DNA of 56,531 nt. Source: Methylobacter sp. (GTDB lineage: Bacteria; Pseudomonadota; Gammaproteobacteria; Methylococcales; Methylomonadaceae). Every line of letters begins with the position of its first letter. Within the stretch, counting starts at the first letter, position 1. This document shows positions 47,465-56,530 of this stretch, one piece after another. The translations under genes were made by a program, and so were the position numbers. The notes under the pieces are model-generated. The model was given only the letters and a program-made list of their open reading frames with translations, had not been told where the DNA came from and made no database searches. The DNA is taken from positions 1 through 56,531 of the forward strand of contig JAUXTH010000095.1 in the NCBI GenBank assembly GCA_030679035.1, in the 5' to 3' direction.

Positions 47465-50317
47465 TTACAAACGCCAGCAGATGGTAAATAAATCTTCTGC
47501 TTCCGTTTTTTGATTTAACTTGCTTTCCAGTTGCTCGATCAAAGCTTCCCGGCGTTCATCGACTTCATCCTGGCGATCAAAGAGTTCTTTACGCTGTTTG
47601 TTGCGGGTACGTTCCAGTTCCTGCTGTTGCTTTTGCCAATATAACTTTTCTGCCAGTGTAGGTGCAATTTTGGCATTGCGCCGGACTTCTTTAATCTGCT
47701 GATCGATGTCTTTAATGCCTTGTTCAAGTCCAAATTTTAAATCATCCGCCCAGTGATCCAGTTTATTCACTTCTTCCTCAAAAAACGTCAGATTGCGACT
47801 ATTTACCATTTTGATGATGTCATTCTGAGCTGCACTGAGCGCATCTTCAATCCGGGAGGTCGAAACAACGCTTTGCTGTTGGCATTGGCTTGCAGGCAGT
47901 TGCATTAGTTTTTGCGCTGTTTCGGTGGGCAATAGTTTGCCATCATCGGTTTCTGCCGCGAACAGAAGATGGTCTTCGCTACGCTCCAGCGCTGCTATGT
48001 TAAAGCGTTGCAGTTTCAGCGTGCCGGATTGCCCGAGCAAGGATTCAAGCACACTGATTTTTGCGCCGTGCGCGGCATAATCAAAATGGATATGTGCGGT
48101 GGGTGTTGCTTGGTTTTTAGCAGTTTCCAGCACCCACTCACCAAGCGGGTGACTGAGGCGGTAGACGTGGGTGTTATGTGACTCTGCACGTTGATTTTGA
48201 CCTCGGGCAATCAGTTGATATTGGCCCTGTGGCGCTTCATTGATGACATTTTGTTGTAGATGAAAACGATGTTGTTGGTCATCAAAATTGGCGTAGGCTT
48301 TAAGTTGGTGTTGTGTCAGCGCCCAGAACCAACGACTGATTTTATCTAAGCGTTGCTCGGCCTGATTAAGTTGTATTTTAAGTAAGTTGTGGATGTCCTC
48401 ATCAAAATTATCCAACAGTTGCTGCCGGGTTTCCTGCATTTGTTTGTTGATGTCGACTTCCATTTCCTGTTGCAGTTGGGTGAAAGCCGCTTCTATTTGT
48501 TCGGTGGTGCGGCAGGTTTCGTAAATGGCCTGGATGCGCTTTTCAAAGTCTATCCCCGATTCTATCGTGCCTAGGACGTCATCGGACGCACCAAAGACAC
48601 CATCGAACAGGTGAAACTTGTCGGTTAATAGCTCCAGTACCCGCTGGTCGGCATAATTGCTTTGGTTCAGAAAGTTGATAACGACGACATCAAATTTTTG
48701 CCCATAGCGATGACAACGGCCAATACGTTGTTCTACACGCTGAGGATTCCAAGGCAGATCGTAGTTGATCAGCAAGGAACAAAATTGCAGGTTAATCCCT
48801 TCGGCTCCGGCTTCTGTAGCAATCATAATTTCAGCATGATGCTGGAAGTGGTCAATCAACGCCGTTCGCCTGTCTATTTGCGGTGACCCGGCGATTTTGT
48901 CGGAGCCTTTATGTTCTTCTAACCATTGCTGGTAAATACGGGTGGTTTCCGGGCTGTTGTTGGTGCCGCTGAAAGTGACCACTTTATCCGCGTAGTAATT
49001 CGCAGCAAGATAGTTTTGCAAGTATTCCTGGGTGCGTCTGGACTCGGTAAAAATAACGGCTTTACGCGGAGCATTCATTACAGCCATTTGTTCAAAACCC
49101 TGATTCAAGGCAATCAACAAGGCTTTTGCTTTGCTGTCATCACTGATTTTTTCAGCTTGTTCGATGAGGCCGCTTAACTCAATGATTTCAAGTTGTAGCT
49201 GTTCTTTGTCGATGACTTGCTCTGACTCCTCTACTCCCTCGCTGTCTAACTCTTCGAGATAATCCGTTTCCAGGTCGTCGCTTTCAATCAGTTCGGCAAT
49301 GAAGTCAGTATCATCTACCTGATGAGCTAGAAGAGTTTCCAGGCGGCGTTTAATGGTAATCAGCGTGTTATGGACTGCATGGGTGCTGGACGCCAACAGC
49401 TTACGCAGAATGAGTCCGGTGAGGTGGCGTTGCCGCTTGGGTAAGGCATAACTATCTTCACGCTCAAGTAACGCGGTAATGCCGTTATAAAGCTGCATTT
49501 CGGCATGAGATGGCGTGAAGGGTACAGTGATAGCCTTACGTTGTGTGTAGCGAATATATTCCAGAACTTGTTTACGCAAAGTTCGTTTTACAAACCCCTT
49601 TAGGCGCTCTTTAAGTTGGCCGATGCCATCGCCACCCATATAATGTTGCCGAAAGGATTTATCATCACCAAAAATATGTTCATCAAGGATTGTCGATAAG
49701 CCGTAAAGCTCTAATAATGAGTTTTGTAATGGCGTAGCGGTTAGCAGTAATTTTTGCCGACCATACAATGCACGTTTTAATGCTTGCCCCATTTTATTAT
49801 TGGGTCGATAAGCATTGCGTAGCTTGTGGGCTTCATCCATTACCACCAGATTCCAAGGCTCAACGACTAACGACTCTTCTAATCGTGCGGCAAAATGGTA
49901 GGAGAGAATGTTGATGCAGTTGTTATTGAGTGGGTTGGCAATGCCTTGATTTTTTAATTGTCGCCAAGTATTGGCATCAAGAATCTGTGAAGGCAGATTG
50001 AATTTATCTTGCAGTTCTTGAGCCCATTGTTTGCGCAAAGATGCCGGGCAAATAATCAGCAATCGTCGTTTGCGCTCCGCCCAATATTGGCAAAGCACTA
50101 AACCTGCTTCAATAGTCTTTCCCAAGCCCACTTCATCAGCGAGGATAACGCCTTTATTAAGCGGGTTGTGGAGTGCAAACAGTGCGGCGTTGATTTGATG
50201 TGGGTTGAGATCGACGGTTGCGTCAAATAAGGATTGGGATAACCTGTCAACACCATCAGCGGCGTATTGGCGAGTTAGCTCATGGGCATAGTATTTGGCA
50301 TGGTAATCAGTAATCAC
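47465..50317 (-). CDS. SNF2/HepA-type DNA translocase of the island
   Basis: The 950-residue protein has a complete Swi2/Snf2 ATPase core: DEVGLGKT (61-68), ICPASLRKQW, DEAH (161-164), LLLTATPLQNSLLELY and, in the second lobe, QRIGRCHRYGQ. The remaining 400 residues are largely charged coiled coil (AKIAPTLAEKLYWQKQQQELERTRNKQRKELFDRQDEVDERR). No nuclease domain is visible. It is the first island gene and lies with type III-like mod and res, as SNF2 helicases do in several anti-phage systems such as class 1 DISARM. The GTG start has only a weak ribosome binding site. A promoter relic of yciO lies 290 bp upstream. Confidence 0.9.
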   Translation of the reverse strand: MITDYHAKYYAHELTRQYAADGVDRLSQSLFDATVDLNPHQINAALFALHNPLNKGVILADEVGLGKTIEAGLVLCQYWAERKRRLLIICPASLRKQWAQELQDKFNLPSQILDANTWRQLKNQGIANPLNNNCINILSYHFAARLEESLVVEPWNLVVMDEAHKLRNAYRPNNKMGQALKRALYGRQKLLLTATPLQNSLLELYGLSTILDEHIFGDDKSFRQHYMGGDGIGQLKERLKGFVKRTLRKQVLEYIRYTQRKAITVPFTPSHAEMQLYNGITALLEREDSYALPKRQRHLTGLILRKLLASSTHAVHNTLITIKRRLETLLAHQVDDTDFIAELIESDDLETDYLEELDSEGVEESEQVIDKEQLQLEIIELSGLIEQAEKISDDSKAKALLIALNQGFEQMAVMNAPRKAVIFTESRRTQEYLQNYLAANYYADKVVTFSGTNNSPETTRIYQQWLEEHKGSDKIAGSPQIDRRTALIDHFQHHAEIMIATEAGAEGINLQFCSLLINYDLPWNPQRVEQRIGRCHRYGQKFDVVVINFLNQSNYADQRVLELLTDKFHLFDGVFGASDDVLGTIESGIDFEKRIQAIYETCRTTEQIEAAFTQLQQEMEVDINKQMQETRQQLLDNFDEDIHNLLKIQLNQAEQRLDKISRWFWALTQHQLKAYANFDDQQHRFHLQQNVINEAPQGQYQLIARGQNQRAESHNTHVYRLSHPLGEWVLETAKNQATPTAHIHFDYAAHGAKISVLESLLGQSGTLKLQRFNIAALERSEDHLLFAAETDDGKLLPTETAQKLMQLPASQCQQQSVVSTSRIEDALSAAQNDIIKMVNSRNLTFFEEEVNKLDHWADDLKFGLEQGIKDIDQQIKEVRRNAKIAPTLAEKLYWQKQQQELERTRNKQRKELFDRQDEVDERREALIEQLESKLNQKTEAEDLFTICWRL

Positions 50318-50399
50318 TATTTTTCTTGTATCCGTTGATTTGACTATTGATTAATCCATTGTTCGATGGCTTTGATTATGGGAACAACAAGACCGGCAT

Positions 50400-50571
50400 G
50401 CCTGCCGTTTTTGTCTTGGGATGCCGCAAGAGGCGAGACATATCAAGCATCGCTTCCAAAATAAAGGTGAAGGCTTCTTGCAATAACGCCACCCTTACGG
50501 AGTATTTCCACGGCGCGATGTATCAAGCGCAGCTGCGGACTTTCCGGGTGTATTTCAAAAAATTGGGCCAT
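50400..50571 (-). pseudogene. yciO: Broken 5' half of a second yciO copy
   Basis: 50483-50571 matches the first codons of intact yciO almost exactly, including the ATG at 50571. 50400-50490 matches a later part of yciO (38879-38969) at 71 of 91 positions. The intervening 188 bp is missing, and the junction is the octamer ATAACGCC, which occurs at both deletion endpoints in the intact gene (38962, 39150). Because 188 is not a multiple of three, the frame is lost. The 3' half of the gene is absent. Confidence 0.9.
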
Positions 50572-50640
50572 TGATGGATGCTAATATAGTGGGATATAGG
50601 GTAATTATACCGTACATCTTTGTAAGCTTGCAGTTGAAAA
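50483..50640. repeat. Direct repeat, copy B, right flank of the island
   Basis: Gap-free counterpart of 39150-39307 in the same orientation. Similarity ends sharply at 50640, where the upstream region of the large kinase gene begins, and at 39307 in the other copy. Confidence 0.9.
50604..50609 (-). promoter_or_regulatory. Duplicated yciO -10 box pointing into the island
   Basis: The minus strand reads TATAAT here, exactly as upstream of intact yciO, with the same upstream AAGCTTGCAGTTGAAAA complement. Transcription from it would cross the relic and enter the SNF2 helicase gene (start 50317). Confidence 0.5.
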
Positions 50641-50822
50641 CGGCGCAGCCGCCAAATCGCATCAAAAACCTCATGTCACACGAAGCATGCATGTTGGAGA
50701 ATGATAAATCTCAGGCAGCTGATCTTTGATGAGTGACTAACCCTGGTCATATGCTACAATCGGGAAGCCATCTTTCTTACCTTAGGGCATATGCAATGCG
50801 GGTTGAACTGTAAAATATATTG

Positions 50823-53800
50823 ATGTTAACGATACCGGGCTATAAATTAGGTGGACTTATCTATAAAAGCGCCTCTTCCTCCATTTTCAAGGGGAAGCGG
50901 GAGTCTGATAGCGCAGCTGTTATTGTAAAAGTACCCACCTCAAAGTACCTGTCCCTGGATGATGTGGAAAAGTTCAAGCGGGATTATCAGATAGGTTCAC
51001 AGCTTAACGATGCCAATATCATTGAATATTATGGCTTGGAGACGACTGATTACGGCCCGGCGATTATTACCGAAGACTTCGGCGCAATCCGCTTAAAGGA
51101 CTATATTGCCGCCGATGGACTGGCGGTGGAAGACTTTTTGGCAATCGCCATCCAGCTGGCTTCAGGCCTTGCCGCGATCCATGCCGGTTCTGTTGTTTTC
51201 AAAGACATAAAACCTGGAAACATCGTCATCTCACCCGAGTCCAAGATCGCCAAGTATATTGACTTTGGCATCGCCACTCACCTGGAACAGGAAACCCAGG
51301 AAGCCATCGGCCTGCGCAAACTCAAAGGAACGCTCTCGTATATGTCGCCGGAGCAAACCGGGAGAATGAACAGGAGCCTGGATTACAGAACCGATTTTTA
51401 TTCTTTGGGCATTTCTTTTTACGAGATGCTGACGGGCCGCCCCCCGTTCGAGGCTGACGACCCTATAGAGATTATCCATTGTCATCTGGCAAAGCCCGCC
51501 ATTCCGCCAGCCACGACTAAGCCGAAAATCCCGATTCAGGTATCCAATATCATCATGAAGCTGCTGGAGAAAAACGCAGAAGATCGGTATCAGAGCGCGA
51601 CCGGATTACACAAAGACCTGTTGCACTGTCTAAACGAACTGAAATCAAAAGGCGCTATTTCATCGTTCGATCTTGGCCGGTCGGATGCCTCCGACCGGTT
51701 TCATATTTCGCAAAAATTATACGGACGGAAGCAGGAACTGGACAGATTACTGTTTGCCTTTGAGCGAGCCGGCCAGGGTTCCGGGGAAATGCTGCTGGTA
51801 ACGGGGTATTCCGGCATTGGGAAGTCAATGTTGGTTAATGAGCTGCACAAACCGATAACACATTTGGGCGGGTATTTTATCTCCGGCAAGTTTGAAAAGC
51901 TGGTAAAAGACAAAGCCTACAGCGGCATAGCCCACGCCTTCGAAAAGTTGTTCACACATCTTCTTGGCGAAAGCGACCAGCAAATAGCCTTATGGCGAGA
52001 AAAATTATTGTCTTCCCTGGGCGCTAATGCTCAAGTCATTATTGATGTGGTACCCGGCGTTGAAGCGCTGATCGGCAAGCAACCGGCAGTGCCGGAGTTG
52101 GAGCCGGTAGAGTCTCAAAACCGGTTTAACCTGGTGTTTGGTAACTTTGTGCGCACCTTTGCCGACGAAGGGCATCCTTTAGTCCTGTTTCTCGACGACT
52201 TGCAGTGGGCGGATTCGGAAAGTCTCAACCTTATCACCATCCTGGCAACCGACCAGGAATTAAACTACTTCATGCTGATTGGCTCTTACCGGGATAACGA
52301 GACGCAAGGCGCGCATCCTACGATGCTGTGCATAGCCGAGATAGAAGCCGCGAAGGGCAAGCTGGAACGATTAGTGTTAACGCCGTTGGATATAGCTCAT
52401 ACCAACCAACTCATCGCCGATGCGCTTAATTGTGCGTTAGATCGGTCGCTACCCTTGGCCATATCCATTTTTAAAAAAACCGAAGGCAATCCATTTTTTT
52501 TGAAGTTATTCTTGCGCTCGCTCTATGATGAAAAATTGCTCAGCTTTGCCCCGGATACAGGCTGGCAATGGGATATGGAGCAAATAAGCCAGATGCAGGC
52601 CACCGATAATGTGGCTGAACTCATGCTTAGAAAACTGAGTCGGTTCCCTGAGACGGCGCGGGAATCGTTAAAGCTGGCTGCTTGCTTTGGCAACCGCTTT
52701 ACCTCAGAGGATCTGTCGATGGTGTCCGGCAAAAGCAACCGGCAAGAAGTCATCAATCTCCAGCCTTTCATCAGCGCCGGCATGATACTGCAAGGGAAAA
52801 ACCATTTCAGGTTTGTCCATGACCGGATTCAGGAAGCCGCCTACACCTTAATACCGGCAGACCAGATTGAGGCCTTGCATTTGCAGATAGGGACGCTGCT
52901 GTTGGCAAAGCGCTCCCCTGAAGAAGCGGATGAACGGATATGCGAGATAGTAGACCATTACTGTCGAAGCAAGGCGCTTATAAAGGATCAGGGCAGCCTG
53001 ACCGCTTTAGCCCATTTAAACCTCAGAGCAGGACAGAAGGCCAAAAAAAATGCGGCGTTTTCTTCATCGCTGAGTTATTTTGCCGAGGCGATAACCTGTT
53101 TGCCGGAGTCTGCATGGGAAAACCATTATGAGATCAGTTATCTGTTGCACAAAGAATTAGCCGAGGCCGAATATCTTAATGGCAACTTTAAAACATCCCA
53201 GCAGCTGATTGACGTAAGCCTGGACAAAGCCAAAACCCCCATAGAAAAAGCCGATCTGTATACGCTGCTGATCTATCAAAATACCGTTAAGGCAGAATAT
53301 CGAAACGGCATAGCTTCGGGACGCAAGGCCATGGAGATGTTGGGCTTTGATTTGCCGCAACAGAATGTAAAAGAAGCGTTGGATGCCGAGCTTGCAGAAG
53401 CCAGAATAAATCTGCGCGGGCGGGAAGTTGCGTCTTTGCTGGATGCTGCGCAAATGACTTCAGGGCTGCACAAGGCGGCAATGAAAGTAATGATGAACAT
53501 GCAGCCGACCTGCTATATGGCCGATCCTGAGCTATATAACCTGATAGCCGTAAAGATGGCTAATATTTCGCTTAAATACGGGCACGTCGCTGAATCGGCC
53601 AAGGCTTATGTTACCTACGCCAATATACTCAGCTCTGTTCTGGGGCAATACAGGCTGGGCTATGAGTTCGGCATTCTGGGCCTGAAAATGAGCGACAGTT
53701 ACCATGATCCCGTTCAAAAATGCCGGGGCATATTCATCACCATTGCTTTCCTGTTTCATTGGAACAAACCCTTTAAAGAGGCGGAGAGTCTTTTTAATGA

Positions 53801-56255
53801 CGGTTACCAGACCGGGCTTGAGTGCGGCGATTTCCAGTATGCGGGTTACATCCTGGGCTTTGGCACAACTAACCTTTTCAGTCAGGGCATCCGGTTGGAC
53901 ATCCTACAGGAAAGGCTGGAAAAATTTATGGAGTTTGTCCAGAAAGCCAAACACCAGATGCCGATGGATGCCATTCAGGGATACCTGATGATTATCGCCA
54001 ATTTGCGCGGCATGACCGCTCACCGGAATTGCTTCGATGACGATCAGATAAGCGAGACCGTTTTTTTGTCAGGGTGTCGCTCCAGAAATGTCATTGTTGC
54101 CGCCAGTTATTTTTTAATTGCCAAGGCTCAAACGCTTTACCTGTATCAACAATACGAACAAGCGCTTGCCTGCATCACGGAGGCGGAAAAAGATCTCTCT
54201 TTTATCAGCGGCACCAGCGCGATGGCGGAACATAATTTTTACCAGTCGCTTATTCTTTTGGCTCTGTGCGACCAGGATGAGGCGGCCAATACAGAGAGCC
54301 TGCTTAAGGTCGAAAAGTTACAACTACAGTTGCGGATATGGGCCGTGAACTGTGAACAAAACTTCCTGCATAAATACCTGCTCGTCGATGCCGAGCTGGC
54401 CAGGGTCGAAGGCCGTGTTATTGACGCCATCAATGGCTATGACGATGCCATAGAATCTGCCAGGGTCAACGGCTTTATCCAAAGCGAGGCCTTGGCTTTT
54501 GAGCTTGCCGCCAAGTTTTGGCTATCCATCGGTAAAGTCGTGTTTGCCAGACATTATCTGGAAAGCGCCCACCAAGGTTATCTCTATTGGGGGGCGCTGG
54601 CTAAAGCCAGGATGCTGGAAGAAACCTACCTGGAACTAAAGCCCCACGCCTTAAAAGAGTACGGTGGACATACCAAAATCAATCCTTTTTCAAAAGGCAA
54701 AAAATCGACAACGCGCTCCGATACCTCTGAAACCCTGGATATGGTGTCCATGATGAAGGCGTCCAGCGCCATTTCAGGCGAGATGGTGTTGGATACTTTG
54801 TTGGGTAAGGTTATGCGTATCGTGATTGAAAATGCAGGCGCGCAGCGGGGACTGTTTATGTTAAGGGAAGATAACCGCCTGATGATCGTAACCGAGGCCT
54901 CTATCGATAACGAAAAGCTGTATGAAATGCAGGCTATTCCGGTGGAGAACGTTATGAATGCCTCTTTGCCTATCATTCGCTATGTTGAACGAACCCGGAA
55001 AAACCTGATGTTATCCGATGCCTGTAATGACGGGCCGTTTATCCATGACCCTTATGTGCTGGCACAAAGACCTAAGTCTATCTTGTGCTTACCGGTGATG
55101 AATTCCGGCCAATTAATCGGCATACTCTATCTGGAAAATAATATCACGGCGGGCGTTTTTACCCGGCATCATCTGGAAATGCTAACTCTACTGTCATCGC
55201 AAGCGGCCATATCGATCAATAATGCCCGGCTTTACGCCAATCTGGAAGCGACTACGCTAAAGCTGTCCGAGTCCCATGAAAAACTGGCGGAATACAACCA
55301 GACGCTGGAGCAGGCCGTTGAATTTCGTACCCGGCAACTTCGCAGTCAAAGTGAGCAGGTCATGCTCCTTAATGAGCTTAGCCGTCAGTTACAGGCGGCC
55401 GAAAATCTGAATGAGATGCACCGGCAGATAGATCAAGCCATGCCGAAAATATTTCAGAACACACCGGGCAGTATCTACTTGCTGGAAAATGAACAACTGG
55501 GTAAGTGGGGGCATATTGCTTCATGGGGCAGCCTTTTTACTGATGCGCATGATCAATCAAACCCGGCGGAAAACGAAAATAAAACTACCGCCTATAGCGT
55601 TCCCTTGGAAATCCAGAACCAGGCCTTCGGCGTTTTGCGCTTGTCGCTGGATAATATGCCGAAAGAAAGCTGGGATGAAGAGTTGCCTAATACGGTGTTG
55701 GAGCATATCAGCCTCGCGATGATGAACCTGCATTTACGCAACCAGCTTACTTATATGGCGCATCATGATCCGCTCACCGGCTTGGTCAACAGGCGGCACA
55801 TGCTTAGCTGGCTGAGCGATGAGTTAAAACGCTGCAAAAGGTATCAGCGTCAACTTTGCATCATCATGTTCGATGTCGATCACTTTAAGCATTTCAATGA
55901 TGAATACGGCCATGCCGCGGGTGATGCCGTTCTTGTCGCGCTTGGGGCGTTGCTGCCGCAGATAGTGCGTGAGGTAGACCTGACCTGCCGGTACGGTGGC
56001 GAGGAATTTCTGCTGTTACTGCCGGAAACCGACTTAAACCAGGCCATGGTCGTGGCAGAAAATATCAGGGAAAGCATTGCCGCTTTGAAGGTCAGCTGTG
56101 AGGGCATAGCGCTCCGGCAAGTCACCTGTTCGATGGGCGTGTCATGCTATCCGGCTCATGCCGGCAAAGAAGATGAATTGTTGAAAACCGCCGACGCAGC
56201 GCTTTATAACGCTAAACATGCGGGTCGGAATCAAGTGATGACTGCTGAAAAATAA
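50823..56255 (+). CDS. Giant signalling protein: kinase-like domain, AAA ATPase, helical repeats, GAF, coiled coil, GGDEF
   Basis: The 1811-residue protein (1810 from ATG 50823) opens with a Ser/Thr-kinase-like domain: ATP-binding Lys36, catalytic Asp128 (FKDIKPGN) and DFG at 147-149. The HxD His is replaced by Phe126. An AAA-type ATPase follows (Walker A GYSGIGKS near residue 330; LVLFLDDLQWADSES), then about 700 residues of helical repeats, a GAF domain (about 1320-1465), a coiled coil, a second degenerate GAF-like segment and a GGDEF domain with RYGGEEF near 1724 and an I-site REVD five residues before it. The family usually ends in a histidine kinase; here the output is c-di-GMP synthesis. 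Cytoplasmic, monocistronic; the start context is poor. Confidence 0.92.
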   Translation: MLTIPGYKLGGLIYKSASSSIFKGKRESDSAAVIVKVPTSKYLSLDDVEKFKRDYQIGSQLNDANIIEYYGLETTDYGPAIITEDFGAIRLKDYIAADGLAVEDFLAIAIQLASGLAAIHAGSVVFKDIKPGNIVISPESKIAKYIDFGIATHLEQETQEAIGLRKLKGTLSYMSPEQTGRMNRSLDYRTDFYSLGISFYEMLTGRPPFEADDPIEIIHCHLAKPAIPPATTKPKIPIQVSNIIMKLLEKNAEDRYQSATGLHKDLLHCLNELKSKGAISSFDLGRSDASDRFHISQKLYGRKQELDRLLFAFERAGQGSGEMLLVTGYSGIGKSMLVNELHKPITHLGGYFISGKFEKLVKDKAYSGIAHAFEKLFTHLLGESDQQIALWREKLLSSLGANAQVIIDVVPGVEALIGKQPAVPELEPVESQNRFNLVFGNFVRTFADEGHPLVLFLDDLQWADSESLNLITILATDQELNYFMLIGSYRDNETQGAHPTMLCIAEIEAAKGKLERLVLTPLDIAHTNQLIADALNCALDRSLPLAISIFKKTEGNPFFLKLFLRSLYDEKLLSFAPDTGWQWDMEQISQMQATDNVAELMLRKLSRFPETARESLKLAACFGNRFTSEDLSMVSGKSNRQEVINLQPFISAGMILQGKNHFRFVHDRIQEAAYTLIPADQIEALHLQIGTLLLAKRSPEEADERICEIVDHYCRSKALIKDQGSLTALAHLNLRAGQKAKKNAAFSSSLSYFAEAITCLPESAWENHYEISYLLHKELAEAEYLNGNFKTSQQLIDVSLDKAKTPIEKADLYTLLIYQNTVKAEYRNGIASGRKAMEMLGFDLPQQNVKEALDAELAEARINLRGREVASLLDAAQMTSGLHKAAMKVMMNMQPTCYMADPELYNLIAVKMANISLKYGHVAESAKAYVTYANILSSVLGQYRLGYEFGILGLKMSDSYHDPVQKCRGIFITIAFLFHWNKPFKEAESLFNDGYQTGLECGDFQYAGYILGFGTTNLFSQGIRLDILQERLEKFMEFVQKAKHQMPMDAIQGYLMIIANLRGMTAHRNCFDDDQISETVFLSGCRSRNVIVAASYFLIAKAQTLYLYQQYEQALACITEAEKDLSFISGTSAMAEHNFYQSLILLALCDQDEAANTESLLKVEKLQLQLRIWAVNCEQNFLHKYLLVDAELARVEGRVIDAINGYDDAIESARVNGFIQSEALAFELAAKFWLSIGKVVFARHYLESAHQGYLYWGALAKARMLEETYLELKPHALKEYGGHTKINPFSKGKKSTTRSDTSETLDMVSMMKASSAISGEMVLDTLLGKVMRIVIENAGAQRGLFMLREDNRLMIVTEASIDNEKLYEMQAIPVENVMNASLPIIRYVERTRKNLMLSDACNDGPFIHDPYVLAQRPKSILCLPVMNSGQLIGILYLENNITAGVFTRHHLEMLTLLSSQAAISINNARLYANLEATTLKLSESHEKLAEYNQTLEQAVEFRTRQLRSQSEQVMLLNELSRQLQAAENLNEMHRQIDQAMPKIFQNTPGSIYLLENEQLGKWGHIASWGSLFTDAHDQSNPAENENKTTAYSVPLEIQNQAFGVLRLSLDNMPKESWDEELPNTVLEHISLAMMNLHLRNQLTYMAHHDPLTGLVNRRHMLSWLSDELKRCKRYQRQLCIIMFDVDHFKHFNDEYGHAAGDAVLVALGALLPQIVREVDLTCRYGGEEFLLLLPETDLNQAMVVAENIRESIAALKVSCEGIALRQVTCSMGVSCYPAHAGKEDELLKTADAALYNAKHAGRNQVMTAEK

Positions 56256-56302
56256 ATTCTCAGCAGCCGAACTCTTTTGAACGAACATGAGCAGTAGTTG
56301 AG

Positions 56303-56325
56303 GGCGTGCCATGCGCGCCTTTTTT
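56303..56325 (+). terminator. Intrinsic terminator of the kinase-GGDEF gene
   Basis: GGCGTGC-CAT-GCGCGCC forms a 7-bp stem (one G-U) followed directly by TTTTTT, 48 bp after the stop codon. The same segment is one arm of a larger inverted repeat (56302-56319 with 56349-56366, 16 of 18 positions). Confidence 0.8.
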
Positions 56326-56374
56326 ATGGCTTGAGCGAGTCACCCTCTGGCGCGCGCGGCACGCCCCTGCGCTG

Positions 56375-56530
56375 CTATTTAGCGACGCCAGGACAAGGGG
56401 TCTGGTTGTTTGCGTTACACCATGCCTGCGCTTCAGTCCAGCTAACCGCAGGCAGGCCCTTGTCATTCAAACCGCCCATATCTATTTCGGCATTGATGCA
56501 AATCAAGGCCTGATTGGTTGGGCTGGGATT
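56375..56530 (-). CDS. C-terminal end of a protein cut by the window edge
   Basis: The reverse strand reads NPSPTNQALICINAEIDMGG... to ...WCNANNQTPCPGVAK and a TAG, 51 codons in all. Three Cys, many Asn/Gln/Pro and no charged core suggest an exported protein or a substrate-binding tail, but no family is recognisable from this piece. It converges with the kinase-GGDEF gene. Confidence 0.55.
   Translation of the reverse strand, partial: NPSPTNQALICINAEIDMGGLNDKGLPAVSWTEAQAWCNANNQTPCPGVAK

Larger units (their letters stand above)
50318..50822. other. 505-bp region holding the broken yciO copy and the kinase-gene promoter area
   Basis: From left to right: about 80 bp of unmatched sequence, the yciO relic (50400-50571), its promoter (TATAAT at 50604-50609, minus strand), then 180 bp upstream of the large plus-strand gene. 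A possible plus-strand promoter for the latter is AGTGAC (50732-50737) - 17 bp - TACAAT (50755-50760), a weak match. Confidence 0.6.

Noticed and set aside
39308-50317. DISARM system
   Set aside because: SNF2 helicase and methyltransferase are present, but no DUF1998 (DrmB) or phospholipase-D-like (DrmC) gene is found, and the methyltransferase is type III Mod-like with a matching Res.
50347-50574. Plus-strand coding region of 75 codons
   Set aside because: It is the antisense of the broken yciO copy; similarity is on the minus strand to yciO DNA, with frame lost by the deletion.
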